The notes beneath the pieces were generated by a model. The model saw only the letters and a program-made list of their open reading frames with translations. It was not told where the DNA came from and ran no database searches. From Bacteroidota bacterium (lineage in GTDB: Bacteria > Bacteroidota > JABWAT01), in contig JAKLJL010000001.1 of NCBI GenBank assembly GCA_023151185.1, positions 434,001 to 498,000 of the forward strand: DNA of 64,000 nucleotides, given 5' to 3'. The position numbers and the translations under genes were made by a program. This document shows positions 34,949 through 43,571 of this stretch, piece by piece. The number at the start of each line of letters is the position of its first letter. The stretch's first letter is position 1.

Positions 34949-35565
34949 GTTGTTTTGGAGCCATTGTTTCTGACTACTTTTACCGGTGATTTGGTGAAAG
35001 AAACTACCTTTTCCGTCATGCTCACCATATTCAGGTTAACGGTAACGGTTTCACGGGTTCCCAATACTGATTTTTCAAAGTACAGGGAATAACTTCCGCC
35101 ATCCCGGTCATCAATATACATCCCCTCAGAAACCAGGACTGAGTTGTCAGTCACATCCAGAATCTGAGCTTCCAGTTCCATTAAAGCGACCGGGTGGTTG
35201 ACTACAACCACCAGTCTGAAGTCTTCTGGAACCGAACCGGTTCTGATTTCAACTGCTTCCACCTTAGGTTCATGATGAAAATCCTGAATCGCAAGCTGAT
35301 AAGCCGCAACTTTCCGGAAGCTGGCTTCTTCTTTGTAAAAATCAGTATCCTTGTGAATTTTCGCGTATGAAATGGCGTCTGAAAAGACTTCCCTGATCCT
35401 GACCTGTTCGGCAGAAAGGGGAAGATTCGGATTCCGTCTCCAGCGTTTTCTGAGAACAGTTTGTCCGTTTTTGCGGGTTTGAAGGGCATAATCCTGATCA
35501 ATGTTGGTATTCATTCCCTTGATGAGAACATTTGAATACAGCAATTTTGAGTTTGAACTACTCAT
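34936..35565 (-). CDS. Hypothetical protein (209 aa)
   Basis: Start at ATG 35565 (MSSSNSKLLYSNVLIKGMNTNIDQ), with AAAGGA 9 bp upstream; the frame is open further up without a better start. No signal peptide or TM segment. The N-terminal half is basic and helical ('TRKNGQTVLRKRWRRNPNLPLSAEQVRIREVFSDAISYAKIHKD'), the middle beta-rich ('DFRLVVVVNHPVALMELEAQILDVTDNSVLVSEGMYID'), and the end very basic (KVVRNNGSKTTKKP). I recognise no family. The basic ends suggest nucleic-acid binding, which is speculation. It lies at the edge of the defence island, with core-like composition. Confidence 0.6.
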   Translation of the reverse strand: MSSSNSKLLYSNVLIKGMNTNIDQDYALQTRKNGQTVLRKRWRRNPNLPLSAEQVRIREVFSDAISYAKIHKDTDFYKEEASFRKVAAYQLAIQDFHHEPKVEAVEIRTGSVPEDFRLVVVVNHPVALMELEAQILDVTDNSVLVSEGMYIDDRDGGSYSLYFEKSVLGTRETVTVNLNMVSMTEKVVSFTKSPVKVVRNNGSKTTKKP

Positions 35566-36342
35566 TTGAGTGAATCCTTTCTTAATGGTGAGCTTTATTT
35601 GTATCGGGAAAAATCCCGGGATCGTCCGGCTTTCACCGGCGAGGAAGCCGGTCAGGGCCGCCGGATACAAAGTTCCGGCAACCTCATTTTATTTTCAAGG
35701 GTTAAGTTATCGTAATATGTTATAAATAAATTAGAAAGACTTAGATAGTAAGGATAAAACTGGCATTAACTTTATAAATTATAATGAATACTTAATCAGG
35801 GTTGAATGATTAAACCCTGAAAAGAAGGACAAAAACGCCCTTTTCAGCGAAATTCTCTAAGTAACCGTTTGTCAAGCCCCTCTGTTTCTCTACTAAAAAC
35901 CGCGATTTCCCGATATTTCTCTATGGAGTTTTCTACTAAAACGCAGTTCTTGTCTATTGGTTTCGACTGTTTCCCCACTAATTCTCTACTAAATTGCTCA
36001 TCCATCCCCCAGGTTGGTTAGAAACTGGCTGGGAAATTCATGGAAACTGGATGGAAGGAAGGGTGCACCAGAGTGGGAAACCGGGCCGTGGGTTTTCCTG
36101 CAAAGTTGGCTTTTTCCTGATCGGTTATCCTCTACCCCTTAGACGGATCTAAGGTCCTCCTGAGCCTGAAACTAAGGTGCGAAACCGGCAAAAAATACAG
36201 GGTTTCCTGTATTGCCCGGAACCGGACTTTCTCCCGACCTTTAGAGTTGCGGATTCTGAGGGACTCCAACCGGTGGAATACGTGCAGGAAATATCACAGA
36301 ATTGGGTTCTGTTATCCTTTAAGTGGATTAGAGGAGTCTTAA
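35566..36342. other. 777-bp intergenic region at the left edge of the defence island
   Basis: No gene seen. Contains a hairpin TCAGGGTT...AACCCTGA (35796-35820) and three copies of TCTACTAAA at 35889, 35932 and 35985. Composition changes to A+T-rich around 35690. GAGGAG at 36330-36335 is the ribosome site of the next gene, which starts with GTG. I see no integrase, attachment-site repeat or insertion sequence. Confidence 0.5.
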
Positions 36343-36798
36343 GTGGTTGATTTTGAACAGGATCAAGACGAACTTAAAGTAATAGTTGACAAATTTCTCA
36401 ACAAGTTACCATTTTCTATTCATTCAAATCCTATGCCCACAATTGTAAAACGTATTTACGGAATACCCTATTCACAAAATAAAACCCGTGGAAATGTGTC
36501 AGCACCAATAGAATGGACAGAAACACTGATCAGGGAAACTTCGTCTTTAGGAAAGGTAAAAGAAGCATGTCACATGCGTGCTACCTTTTTTCTACCGGCA
36601 GATAAATTTCCAACGGACTTACCATTTGGATCAGATCTGGACAATCTGACAAAAAGATTGTTTGATGCCTTGAATAAAACTGTTTTTTCTGAAGCAAAAG
36701 GGATGGATTCCTGTGTTCTTTCAATGTACATTACTAAAACAAAAGAAAGTGAAAATGAACCGCCCGGGGTTTTAATTGAAATCCAGGAAGGAATCTAA
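36343..36798 (+). CDS. RusA-like Holliday-junction resolvase family protein
   Basis: 151 aa, GTG start with GAGGAG 7 bp upstream. The central 'FGSDLDNLTKRLFDALN' with Asp98 and Asp100 followed by Asp122 (GMDSCVLSMYITK) matches the RusA pattern (E. coli RusA uses Asp70, Asp72, Asp91 in DxDNxxKxxLDALN). RusA enzymes cut Holliday junctions and are usually prophage-borne. The N-terminal 60 residues are not typical of RusA and may be an added domain. It is the first gene of the island and sits 25 bp before the GmrSD-like gene, so may be part of the same defence operon rather than a phage remnant. Confidence 0.65.
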   Translation: MVDFEQDQDELKVIVDKFLNKLPFSIHSNPMPTIVKRIYGIPYSQNKTRGNVSAPIEWTETLIRETSSLGKVKEACHMRATFFLPADKFPTDLPFGSDLDNLTKRLFDALNKTVFSEAKGMDSCVLSMYITKTKESENEPPGVLIEIQEGI

Positions 36799-36823
36799 TT
36801 TTAAATATAAAGGGCAAGGTTTT

Positions 36824-38806
36824 ATGCAGGCAAAAGAAACAAAACTTCAGGATATTATTGAGGGAACAAAACAATATGTTGTACCCTTGTTCCAAAGGCC
36901 ATATTCATGGACAACACGTGAATGGGAAATGCTTTGGGACGATTTAGTCGATTTGTGTGGATCTGAAAACCCAAAACCGCACTTTATTGGTTCAATTGTT
37001 AATATGCCAACAACTTCGGTTCCTGAAGGTGTAGCCAAGTATTTACTGATTGATGGGCAACAACGTTTGACAACCATTTTCATTATTCTGACCTTACTAA
37101 GAAACAAAGCCAGAGAAACCCAGAATATCCGTTTTGCTGATGAAATTAATAATACTTTACTGGTCAACCAATATAAGGACGGGATTGACTATTTTAAATT
37201 ATTGCCAACCCAAACAGATAGAACTGCTTTCAAAAACTTAATTAATGGCGATAAAACTGAAGGTAAAAGTCAAATAATTGAAGCTTATCTTTTTTTTGAA
37301 AGAAAATATTTACAAAACAAAATTGAGCCTGAACTATTTAAAAAAACAATCACAGGATATTTTTCAGTAGTTAGCATAGTTCTAGGTAGTGATGACAACC
37401 CTTATCTTGTTTTCGAAAGCTTGAATGCCAAAGGACGCCCGTTAAACCAGGCTGATCTAATCAGAAATTTCTTTTTCATGCGAATTCACGTAGATCAACA
37501 GGAGGAAGTATATAAAAATGATTGGCTCCCCATGCAGGATGCACTAAATGATGATTTAACAGAATTCATTCGGCATTATTTAATGAAAGAGGGAAATATT
37601 GTAAGGCAAAATGATGTCTATCAGGCTTTAAAAGATTATGTTTCTAACAAAGAACCAATTTTATGCCTTAAAGATTTAAAGATATATTCTTCCTATTACA
37701 GAAAACTAAAGTATCCTGAATACGAAATGGATTTGGATTTAAAAAAGGGTCTTGTCAGATTAAACAGAATTGAAGTAACAACTGCATATCCTTTACTTTT
37801 AAATATTTACCATCAGTATCAGGAAAATCTACTTTCTAAAGAACAATTTGTTAGTATTCTTGAAATTTTGGAAAATTTTCTGATCCGACGGTTTATTTGT
37901 AACTATCCCAATAACCAGTATAATAAAATTTTCCCAACTGTTTTTTCATCTGTAATGGTTAAATTCCCAAATGATCTGGTATTAGGAATTAAAAATCATC
38001 TTCAGGCAAAGGGTTATCCAAAGGATGTTGAGTTTATTAAACGTTTTAAAGAGGTAAAACTTTACGGAAGTGGTGAAAGAAATGATAAAACAAAACTGAT
38101 ATTTGAGTCATTTGAAGAATTCTATGGTCACAAGGAAGTGGTTTTATCTGGCAATTTGACGATCGAACATGTTATGCCTCAAACACTCACAGATTGGTGG
38201 AAAGAGCATCTTGGTGAAAGTTGGGCTGAAATTCATGAATTGTCTCTGCATACCATTGGAAATTTAACATTAACAGGTTACAATCCAGAACTATCAAATG
38301 AGAATTACCCTGTCAAAAAGGGGACACTTACAAAAAGTAATTTGGTTTTGAATAAGTACTTTTCCAATATTGAGCAGTGGCGGGCAGAAGAAATTGAAGC
38401 CCGCGCAGTAAATTTATCGGAAATTGCACTTAATATATGGTCGTATTTTGGTGATTCAGATGCAAGATTTGAAGGAACTGCAGATGTTACAGGGACAATC
38501 CCCGTAAGTCTTAAAATACTGGGTCAATCCTTTGAAGTAAATTCGTGGCGTGACATTTTTGATAACACGTTAAATGTTATTGCTGATCTTGAACCAGAAA
38601 AATTTGAAAAAATTGCGAGTTATTTTCCAAGTATTTTAGGAAAAGATGAAAATAAATTCCGGGCGAAAAGGAAACTTAAAAACGGGTATTATATAGAAGT
38701 TAATTTAGCTGCAAACAGTATTGCAAAATATTGCCAGCAAATAATTGAACAAATTGAATTGAGCAATGAGGATTGGGTTATTGAATACAAAATGAAAGAA
38801 AATTGA
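36824..38806 (+). CDS. GmrSD-like DUF262/DUF1524 protein (modification-dependent nuclease family)
   Basis: 660 aa from ATG 36824 (AAGG 6 bp upstream). N-terminal DUF262 domain: 'YVVPLFQRPYSW' (about 18-30) and the NTP-binding/ParB-like 'LIDGQQRLTT' (about 75-84). C-terminal DUF1524 HNH nuclease: 'LTIEHVMPQTL' (about 445) and 'HTIGNLTLTGYN' (about 480-490), the His-x-x-Pro and Asn of the HNH fold. GmrSD-type proteins restrict phage DNA carrying modified bases, and related proteins act with phosphorothioate or BREX systems. It stands 8 bp before the methylase operon. The residues after 540 form an extra domain of unknown role. Confidence 0.88.
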   Translation: MQAKETKLQDIIEGTKQYVVPLFQRPYSWTTREWEMLWDDLVDLCGSENPKPHFIGSIVNMPTTSVPEGVAKYLLIDGQQRLTTIFIILTLLRNKARETQNIRFADEINNTLLVNQYKDGIDYFKLLPTQTDRTAFKNLINGDKTEGKSQIIEAYLFFERKYLQNKIEPELFKKTITGYFSVVSIVLGSDDNPYLVFESLNAKGRPLNQADLIRNFFFMRIHVDQQEEVYKNDWLPMQDALNDDLTEFIRHYLMKEGNIVRQNDVYQALKDYVSNKEPILCLKDLKIYSSYYRKLKYPEYEMDLDLKKGLVRLNRIEVTTAYPLLLNIYHQYQENLLSKEQFVSILEILENFLIRRFICNYPNNQYNKIFPTVFSSVMVKFPNDLVLGIKNHLQAKGYPKDVEFIKRFKEVKLYGSGERNDKTKLIFESFEEFYGHKEVVLSGNLTIEHVMPQTLTDWWKEHLGESWAEIHELSLHTIGNLTLTGYNPELSNENYPVKKGTLTKSNLVLNKYFSNIEQWRAEEIEARAVNLSEIALNIWSYFGDSDARFEGTADVTGTIPVSLKILGQSFEVNSWRDIFDNTLNVIADLEPEKFEKIASYFPSILGKDENKFRAKRKLKNGYYIEVNLAANSIAKYCQQIIEQIELSNEDWVIEYKMKEN

Positions 38807-38813
38807 GAAGTAG

Positions 38814-39458
38814 ATGCAAGTAAAATCCAAAAAGCGGGTTACTGACCACGGTGAAGTGTTTACTAACCAACGTGAAGTATGTGCTATGCTCGATTTGGTG
38901 AGACACGAAACGGAACGTATTGACTCTCGTTTCTTGGAACCTGCTTGCGGTAACGGAAACTTTTTAGCGGAAGTATTGAGACGAAAGTTAACAGTTCTGG
39001 ACATCCGATATAGCAAAAGTCAAGTGGAATGGGAACGCTATTCTGTTATTGCAGTTTCGAGCATTTATGGAGTTGATATTTTGGAAGACAACGCCCAGGA
39101 ATGCAGAGACCGTTTGCTTGGAATTTATACCGATTGGTATTCTAAAGTATTCAAGCAAGTTAAAAATGAGTGTATTCGTTCTGTTCGATTTTTATTGAGC
39201 AGAAATATACTTTGGGGTGACGCTTTAGACTTTACCAATCCCGAAACCAAACAACCGATTGTGTTTTCTGAATGGAGTGCCGTAAACGGCTCCATGCTGA
39301 AACGTAGAGATTATATGTTCAAATTTTTAGTGGAGAAAACGCACCAGTTTTCAATGTTCAATGACGAAGGCAATGCAGCAGCCATTGATGAACCGGTAAA
39401 AGATTTTCCGCTTATTCATTTCTTAAAATTGGGCGAAGATGATACAAACGAACTATAA
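38814..39458 (+). CDS. N6-adenine methylase-like small subunit lacking the catalytic motif
   Basis: 214 aa. Contains the SAM-binding motif I 'FLEPACGNGNFLAEVL' (about 40-55), preceded by 'TDHGEVFTNQREVCAMLDLV', the usual N6-MTase opening, but I see no NPPY/DPPY catalytic motif. Its 3' end overlaps the Eco57I-like methylase gene by 20 bp, so the two are translated together. It may be a SAM-binding partner subunit or the N-terminal half of a split enzyme. The last residues (FPLIHFLKLGEDDTNEL) are acidic. Confidence 0.7.
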   Translation: MQVKSKKRVTDHGEVFTNQREVCAMLDLVRHETERIDSRFLEPACGNGNFLAEVLRRKLTVLDIRYSKSQVEWERYSVIAVSSIYGVDILEDNAQECRDRLLGIYTDWYSKVFKQVKNECIRSVRFLLSRNILWGDALDFTNPETKQPIVFSEWSAVNGSMLKRRDYMFKFLVEKTHQFSMFNDEGNAAAIDEPVKDFPLIHFLKLGEDDTNEL

Positions 39459-40983
39459 CCCTGATGTACTCTCCTGCCTTGCCAATTTGAGCAATGACGA
39501 AGTGTTCACGCCACCGGGTTTGGTGAATGATATTTTGGACTTGCTCCCTGTCGAATTGTGGAGTAACCCAAACACAAAGTTTTTGGACCCCGTTTCTAAA
39601 AGTGGGGTGTTTTTGCGTGAAATGGCAAAGCGACTGATGAAAGGTTTGGAAACACAAATTCCCGACAAGCAGGAACGTATTAATCACATTTTTAGCCAAC
39701 AATTGTATGGCATTGCCATTACCGATTTAACAGCATTGCTTTCTCGCAGAAGCGTGTATTGCTCCAAAACTGCCAATGGTAAATACTCCATTTGTGACGC
39801 CTTTTATGATGAACAAGGAAACATTCGTTACAAACGAATGAAGCACACTTGGTCCCGCGATGACGGGAGAAAATGTACCTATTGCGGTGCAAGTCAAGAA
39901 GTTTACGACCGAGAAGAAGTCTTGGAAACATATGCTTACAATTTTATTCACACAGAAAAACCTGAAAAAATATTCAATATGAAGTTTGACGTTATTGTTG
40001 GAAATCCACCTTATCAATTAAGCGATGCCGGTCATGGAAGAAGTGCAAGTCCGATTTACCATAAATTTATTGAACAAGCAAAAAAGTTAAATCCAAGATA
40101 TTTAACAATGATTATTCCTGCTCGTTGGTATGCAGGTGGTAAAGGTTTAGATGATTTTAGAGCTGAAATGTTAGCAGACAAAAGAATCAGAAAGCTTGTT
40201 GATTTTGAAAATTCAAATGATGTGTTTCCGGGCGTTGATGTAGCAGGTGGTATTTGTTACTTCCTTTGGGATAGAGATAAAAAAGGTCAATGTGAAGTAA
40301 TAAATCTCATTGATGGAAAGCAAGTCAAATCTGAAAGAGCTTTAGATGAATTTCCAATATTAATCCGTCACAGCCAAGCAATACCAATAATACGTAAAGT
40401 AGTGGCAAAGAATGAAAATGGCGGTAAAAGATTGAGCGAAGTGGTTTCTTCAAGAAAACCATTTGGACTACCAACTAATTACAAACCCAAAAACAGTGGT
40501 GTTCCTTGTTGGTTTATTCAGAAAATTGGTTTGAAGTATGCTAGTAAAAGCGACATTTCTGATGACAACAAATTATTAGACAAATGGAAATTGTTAGTGC
40601 CACCAGCACCAATTGCAGGACAAACAGATTTTTCCAAACCTGTAGGCTTTTATTATGACGGTAATACAAGAATTGCAAAGCCGGGTGAATGTTGTACTGA
40701 ATCATTTATAGTTGCGGGTGCGTTTTCTACCGAGAAAGAAGTCCTTTCATTCAAAACTTATTTATTTACAAAAACCGTAAGATTCCTTCTGCTCCAAACT
40801 GTAGTGTCTCAACACGTAACAAAAGATAAATTTCATTTTATCCCTGACCTTGGAAAATATCAAGGCGAATACACAGATAGAATGCTCAATGAGAGATGGG
40901 GAATTACTGATGATGAATGGAATTTTATTGATTCCAAAATCAAGAATATTGGTGCAAACGAAACAGTCGAAGAAGATGAGTAA
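39439..40983 (+). CDS. Eco57I-like N6-adenine DNA methyltransferase
   Basis: 514 aa. Opening 'NDEVFTPPGLVNDILDLLP', motif I-like 'FLDPVSKSGVFLREM' (about 48-62), catalytic motif IV 'VGNPPYQLSD' (about 188-196), then a target-recognition-like C-terminal half. A cysteine pair 'KCTYCGA' (about 140) and another 'YCSK...SIC' suggest a zinc ribbon inserted before motif IV. It methylates adenine in a specific site so that host DNA escapes the downstream nuclease-helicase. The start overlaps the preceding gene by 20 bp and its stop overlaps the next gene by 8 bp. A+T-rich compared with the core. Confidence 0.9.
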   Translation: MIQTNYNPDVLSCLANLSNDEVFTPPGLVNDILDLLPVELWSNPNTKFLDPVSKSGVFLREMAKRLMKGLETQIPDKQERINHIFSQQLYGIAITDLTALLSRRSVYCSKTANGKYSICDAFYDEQGNIRYKRMKHTWSRDDGRKCTYCGASQEVYDREEVLETYAYNFIHTEKPEKIFNMKFDVIVGNPPYQLSDAGHGRSASPIYHKFIEQAKKLNPRYLTMIIPARWYAGGKGLDDFRAEMLADKRIRKLVDFENSNDVFPGVDVAGGICYFLWDRDKKGQCEVINLIDGKQVKSERALDEFPILIRHSQAIPIIRKVVAKNENGGKRLSEVVSSRKPFGLPTNYKPKNSGVPCWFIQKIGLKYASKSDISDDNKLLDKWKLLVPPAPIAGQTDFSKPVGFYYDGNTRIAKPGECCTESFIVAGAFSTEKEVLSFKTYLFTKTVRFLLLQTVVSQHVTKDKFHFIPDLGKYQGEYTDRMLNERWGITDDEWNFIDSKIKNIGANETVEEDE

Positions 40984-43525
40984 AAAAGAATTTTTTCCGC
41001 CCCGACCGTCCACTAATCCAATCATTTATGCCTATGAATTAGTAAATGTGGCAACTCACATGGGTTTGCTCAAAATCGGCTATACCGACCGTGATGCACA
41101 AATACGTATCAAAGAGCAGTTAGGCACTGCCGCCATTCCCTACAAAATTGTGTTTGAAGAATCGGCAATGAAGCGAGACGGCAGTTCGTTTACCGACCAC
41201 GAAGTACACCGATTGCTGCGAGAGTGGAAAGTTGTAAACGCCGGTGGTGAATGGTACAAATGCACCTTAAACGACTTGCGTAGAGCCATTCATCAAATCA
41301 AAACAGGCGAAAAAACAGAAGAAAACCGTGTGCTTACTTTCGGTATGCGACCCGAACAGGAAGCAGCCATTGACAAGACCATTTCCTATTTCAAAAGTTT
41401 CAAGAAAGAAAACAAAGACAGAACGCCCCATTTTTTGTGGAACGCTAAAATGCGATTCGGGAAAACCTTTGCCAGTTATCAATTGGCTAAAAAAATGGGG
41501 TGGAAAAAAGTGTTGGTGCTAACCTTCAAACCAGCTGTTGAAGATGCCTGGAAAGAAGATTTACTTTCTCACGTTGACTTTAAAGGTTGGCAATTTATTT
41601 CCAAACACGCTGATGAATTATCAAGCCAGGATATTGACACCCAAAAACCGTTGGTTTGCTTTGGTTCGTTTCAGGATTTTTTAGGCAAGAACACCAACAC
41701 AGGTGGTATTAAAACCAAAAACGAATGGGTACACGCCACCGTGTGGGATTGTATCATTTTTGACGAATACCATTTTGGTGCTTGGCGAGAAAACGCCAAA
41801 GATTTATTCGGTAAAGACTTAGAAGCCGAAAAAGAAATTGAAGAATACAAAAAGATTGAAAAAGAAGGTATTGCCGAAGAAGACAAAGCGGAACACTTAG
41901 AGAAGATTATCCCAATCAGCACCAATCACTATTTGTATTTGTCAGGCACTCCATTTCGGGCAATCAGTTCAGGCGAATTTATAGAAGAGCAAATTTTCAA
42001 TTGGACGTATTCCGACGAGCAAAGAGCAAAAGAAAATTGGGACGATTCCTTAGGTCCAAATCCTTATGCAGCCTTACCAAGAATGGTAATGCTTACCTAT
42101 CAATTGCCCGATTCCATTCGCCAAATTGCTATGCAAGGCGAATTTGACGGTTTTGATTTAAACATATTCTTTTCAGCAGAAGGGGAAGGACGAAAAGCCC
42201 GTTTCAAATACGAAGATGAAGTACAAAAATGGTTGGATTTGATTCGGGGTTCGTTTAGCGAAACCACCGTTGACCATTTGAAGATGGGTGCAAAAAAGCC
42301 GCCTTTGCCTTTTTCACACGCTCCTTTGCTCAAAGTACTGAATCACACTTTTTGGTTTTTGCCAACAGTTGCAGCGTGTAACGCAATGGCATTGTTACTT
42401 GAAAGACGACAAAATATATTTTACCACGATTACAAAGTGGTTGTGGCAGCAGGAACACAAGCAGGAATTGGAATTGAAGCATTACCGCCAGTATTAAATG
42501 CAATGACCGATAATCCATTGAAATCAAAAACCATAACGCTTTCCTGCGGTAAACTCACCACAGGTGTATCGGTAAAACCGTGGACAGGAATTTTTATGTT
42601 GCGTAATTCTTCCAGTCCTGAAACCTATTTTCAAGCAGCATTCCGTGTGCAAACACCTTGGGTAATTAAAAACCCCGACAGCAAATCTCCCAACAAAGAA
42701 GAAATTTTAAAGGAAGAATGTTACGTTTTTGACTTTGCTCCCGACCGGGCATTAAGACAAATTGCTGATTACAGTTGCCGACTAAATGTAAACGAATCAA
42801 ACCCCGAAGCAAAAGTTGCAGAGTTTATCAACTTCCTGCCAGTCTTAGCTTATGACGGCAGTTCAATGAAACAAGTTGATGCAGCAGGTATTTTGGATAT
42901 GGCAATGAGTGGCACAACCGCAACGCTTTTGGCAAGACGTTGGGAAAGTGCTTTGCTCGTAAATGTGGACAACAACACGCTTGCCCGTTTGATGGCAAAC
43001 GAAGAAGCCATGAATGCCTTGATGAGTATTGAAGGTTTCAGGAATTTGAATCAGGACATTGAAACGATTATCAATAAATCGGAAGCCGTTAAAAAAGCAA
43101 AGAAAGAAGCCAACGACCGAGAACTGACCAAGAAAGAGAAAAAGGAACTTTCAGACGAAGAAAAGGAATACAAAAGCCTTAGAAAGCAAATTCAAGAGAA
43201 GCTAATCAAGTTCGCAACTCGTGTACCAGTTTTTATGTACTTGACAGACTACCGAGAACGAAGTTTGAAAGACGTAATCACGCAGTTAGAGCCAGGATTA
43301 TTCAAAAAGGTAACAGGACTTTCTGTGAATGACTTTGAATTATTAGTAAGTCTTGGAGTGTTCAACTCTGCTTTAATGAATGATGCCGTTTACAAATTCA
43401 AACGCTATGAAGATGCAAGTTTGGAATATATCGGAATCAACAAGCACGAAGGTGAAGATGTTGGATTATTTGATACAGTTCTTAGTCGACAAGATTATGA
43501 AGAGAGTTTTGAAAATGAGCCGTGA
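40976..43525 (+). CDS. GIY-YIG (T5orf172)-SF2 helicase restriction protein
   Basis: 849 aa, ATG overlapping the methylase stop by 8 bp. N-terminal T5orf172 GIY-YIG-like nuclease (about 15-100: 'YAYELVNVATHMGLLKIGYTDRDAQIRIKEQLG...FTDHEVHRLL...GGEWYKC'). Superfamily 2 helicase core: Walker A 'AKMRFGKT' (about 155), motif II DEYH (about 261), motif III 'LSGTPFRAI' (about 321), motif VI-like 'TYFQAAFRVQTPW' (about 551). A Lys/Glu-rich coiled coil follows (about 700-745). It would translocate on DNA and cut unmodified sites. With the two methylase genes it makes a complete system that fits neither classical Type I nor Type III, because the nuclease is GIY-YIG rather than PD-(D/E)XK. Confidence 0.85.
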   Translation: MSKKEFFPPRPSTNPIIYAYELVNVATHMGLLKIGYTDRDAQIRIKEQLGTAAIPYKIVFEESAMKRDGSSFTDHEVHRLLREWKVVNAGGEWYKCTLNDLRRAIHQIKTGEKTEENRVLTFGMRPEQEAAIDKTISYFKSFKKENKDRTPHFLWNAKMRFGKTFASYQLAKKMGWKKVLVLTFKPAVEDAWKEDLLSHVDFKGWQFISKHADELSSQDIDTQKPLVCFGSFQDFLGKNTNTGGIKTKNEWVHATVWDCIIFDEYHFGAWRENAKDLFGKDLEAEKEIEEYKKIEKEGIAEEDKAEHLEKIIPISTNHYLYLSGTPFRAISSGEFIEEQIFNWTYSDEQRAKENWDDSLGPNPYAALPRMVMLTYQLPDSIRQIAMQGEFDGFDLNIFFSAEGEGRKARFKYEDEVQKWLDLIRGSFSETTVDHLKMGAKKPPLPFSHAPLLKVLNHTFWFLPTVAACNAMALLLERRQNIFYHDYKVVVAAGTQAGIGIEALPPVLNAMTDNPLKSKTITLSCGKLTTGVSVKPWTGIFMLRNSSSPETYFQAAFRVQTPWVIKNPDSKSPNKEEILKEECYVFDFAPDRALRQIADYSCRLNVNESNPEAKVAEFINFLPVLAYDGSSMKQVDAAGILDMAMSGTTATLLARRWESALLVNVDNNTLARLMANEEAMNALMSIEGFRNLNQDIETIINKSEAVKKAKKEANDRELTKKEKKELSDEEKEYKSLRKQIQEKLIKFATRVPVFMYLTDYRERSLKDVITQLEPGLFKKVTGLSVNDFELLVSLGVFNSALMNDAVYKFKRYEDASLEYIGINKHEGEDVGLFDTVLSRQDYEESFENEP

Positions 43526-43571
43526 AAGTTAATTTGATGAAAATGTTCAACGAAAAATTCAAGGGATTAAA

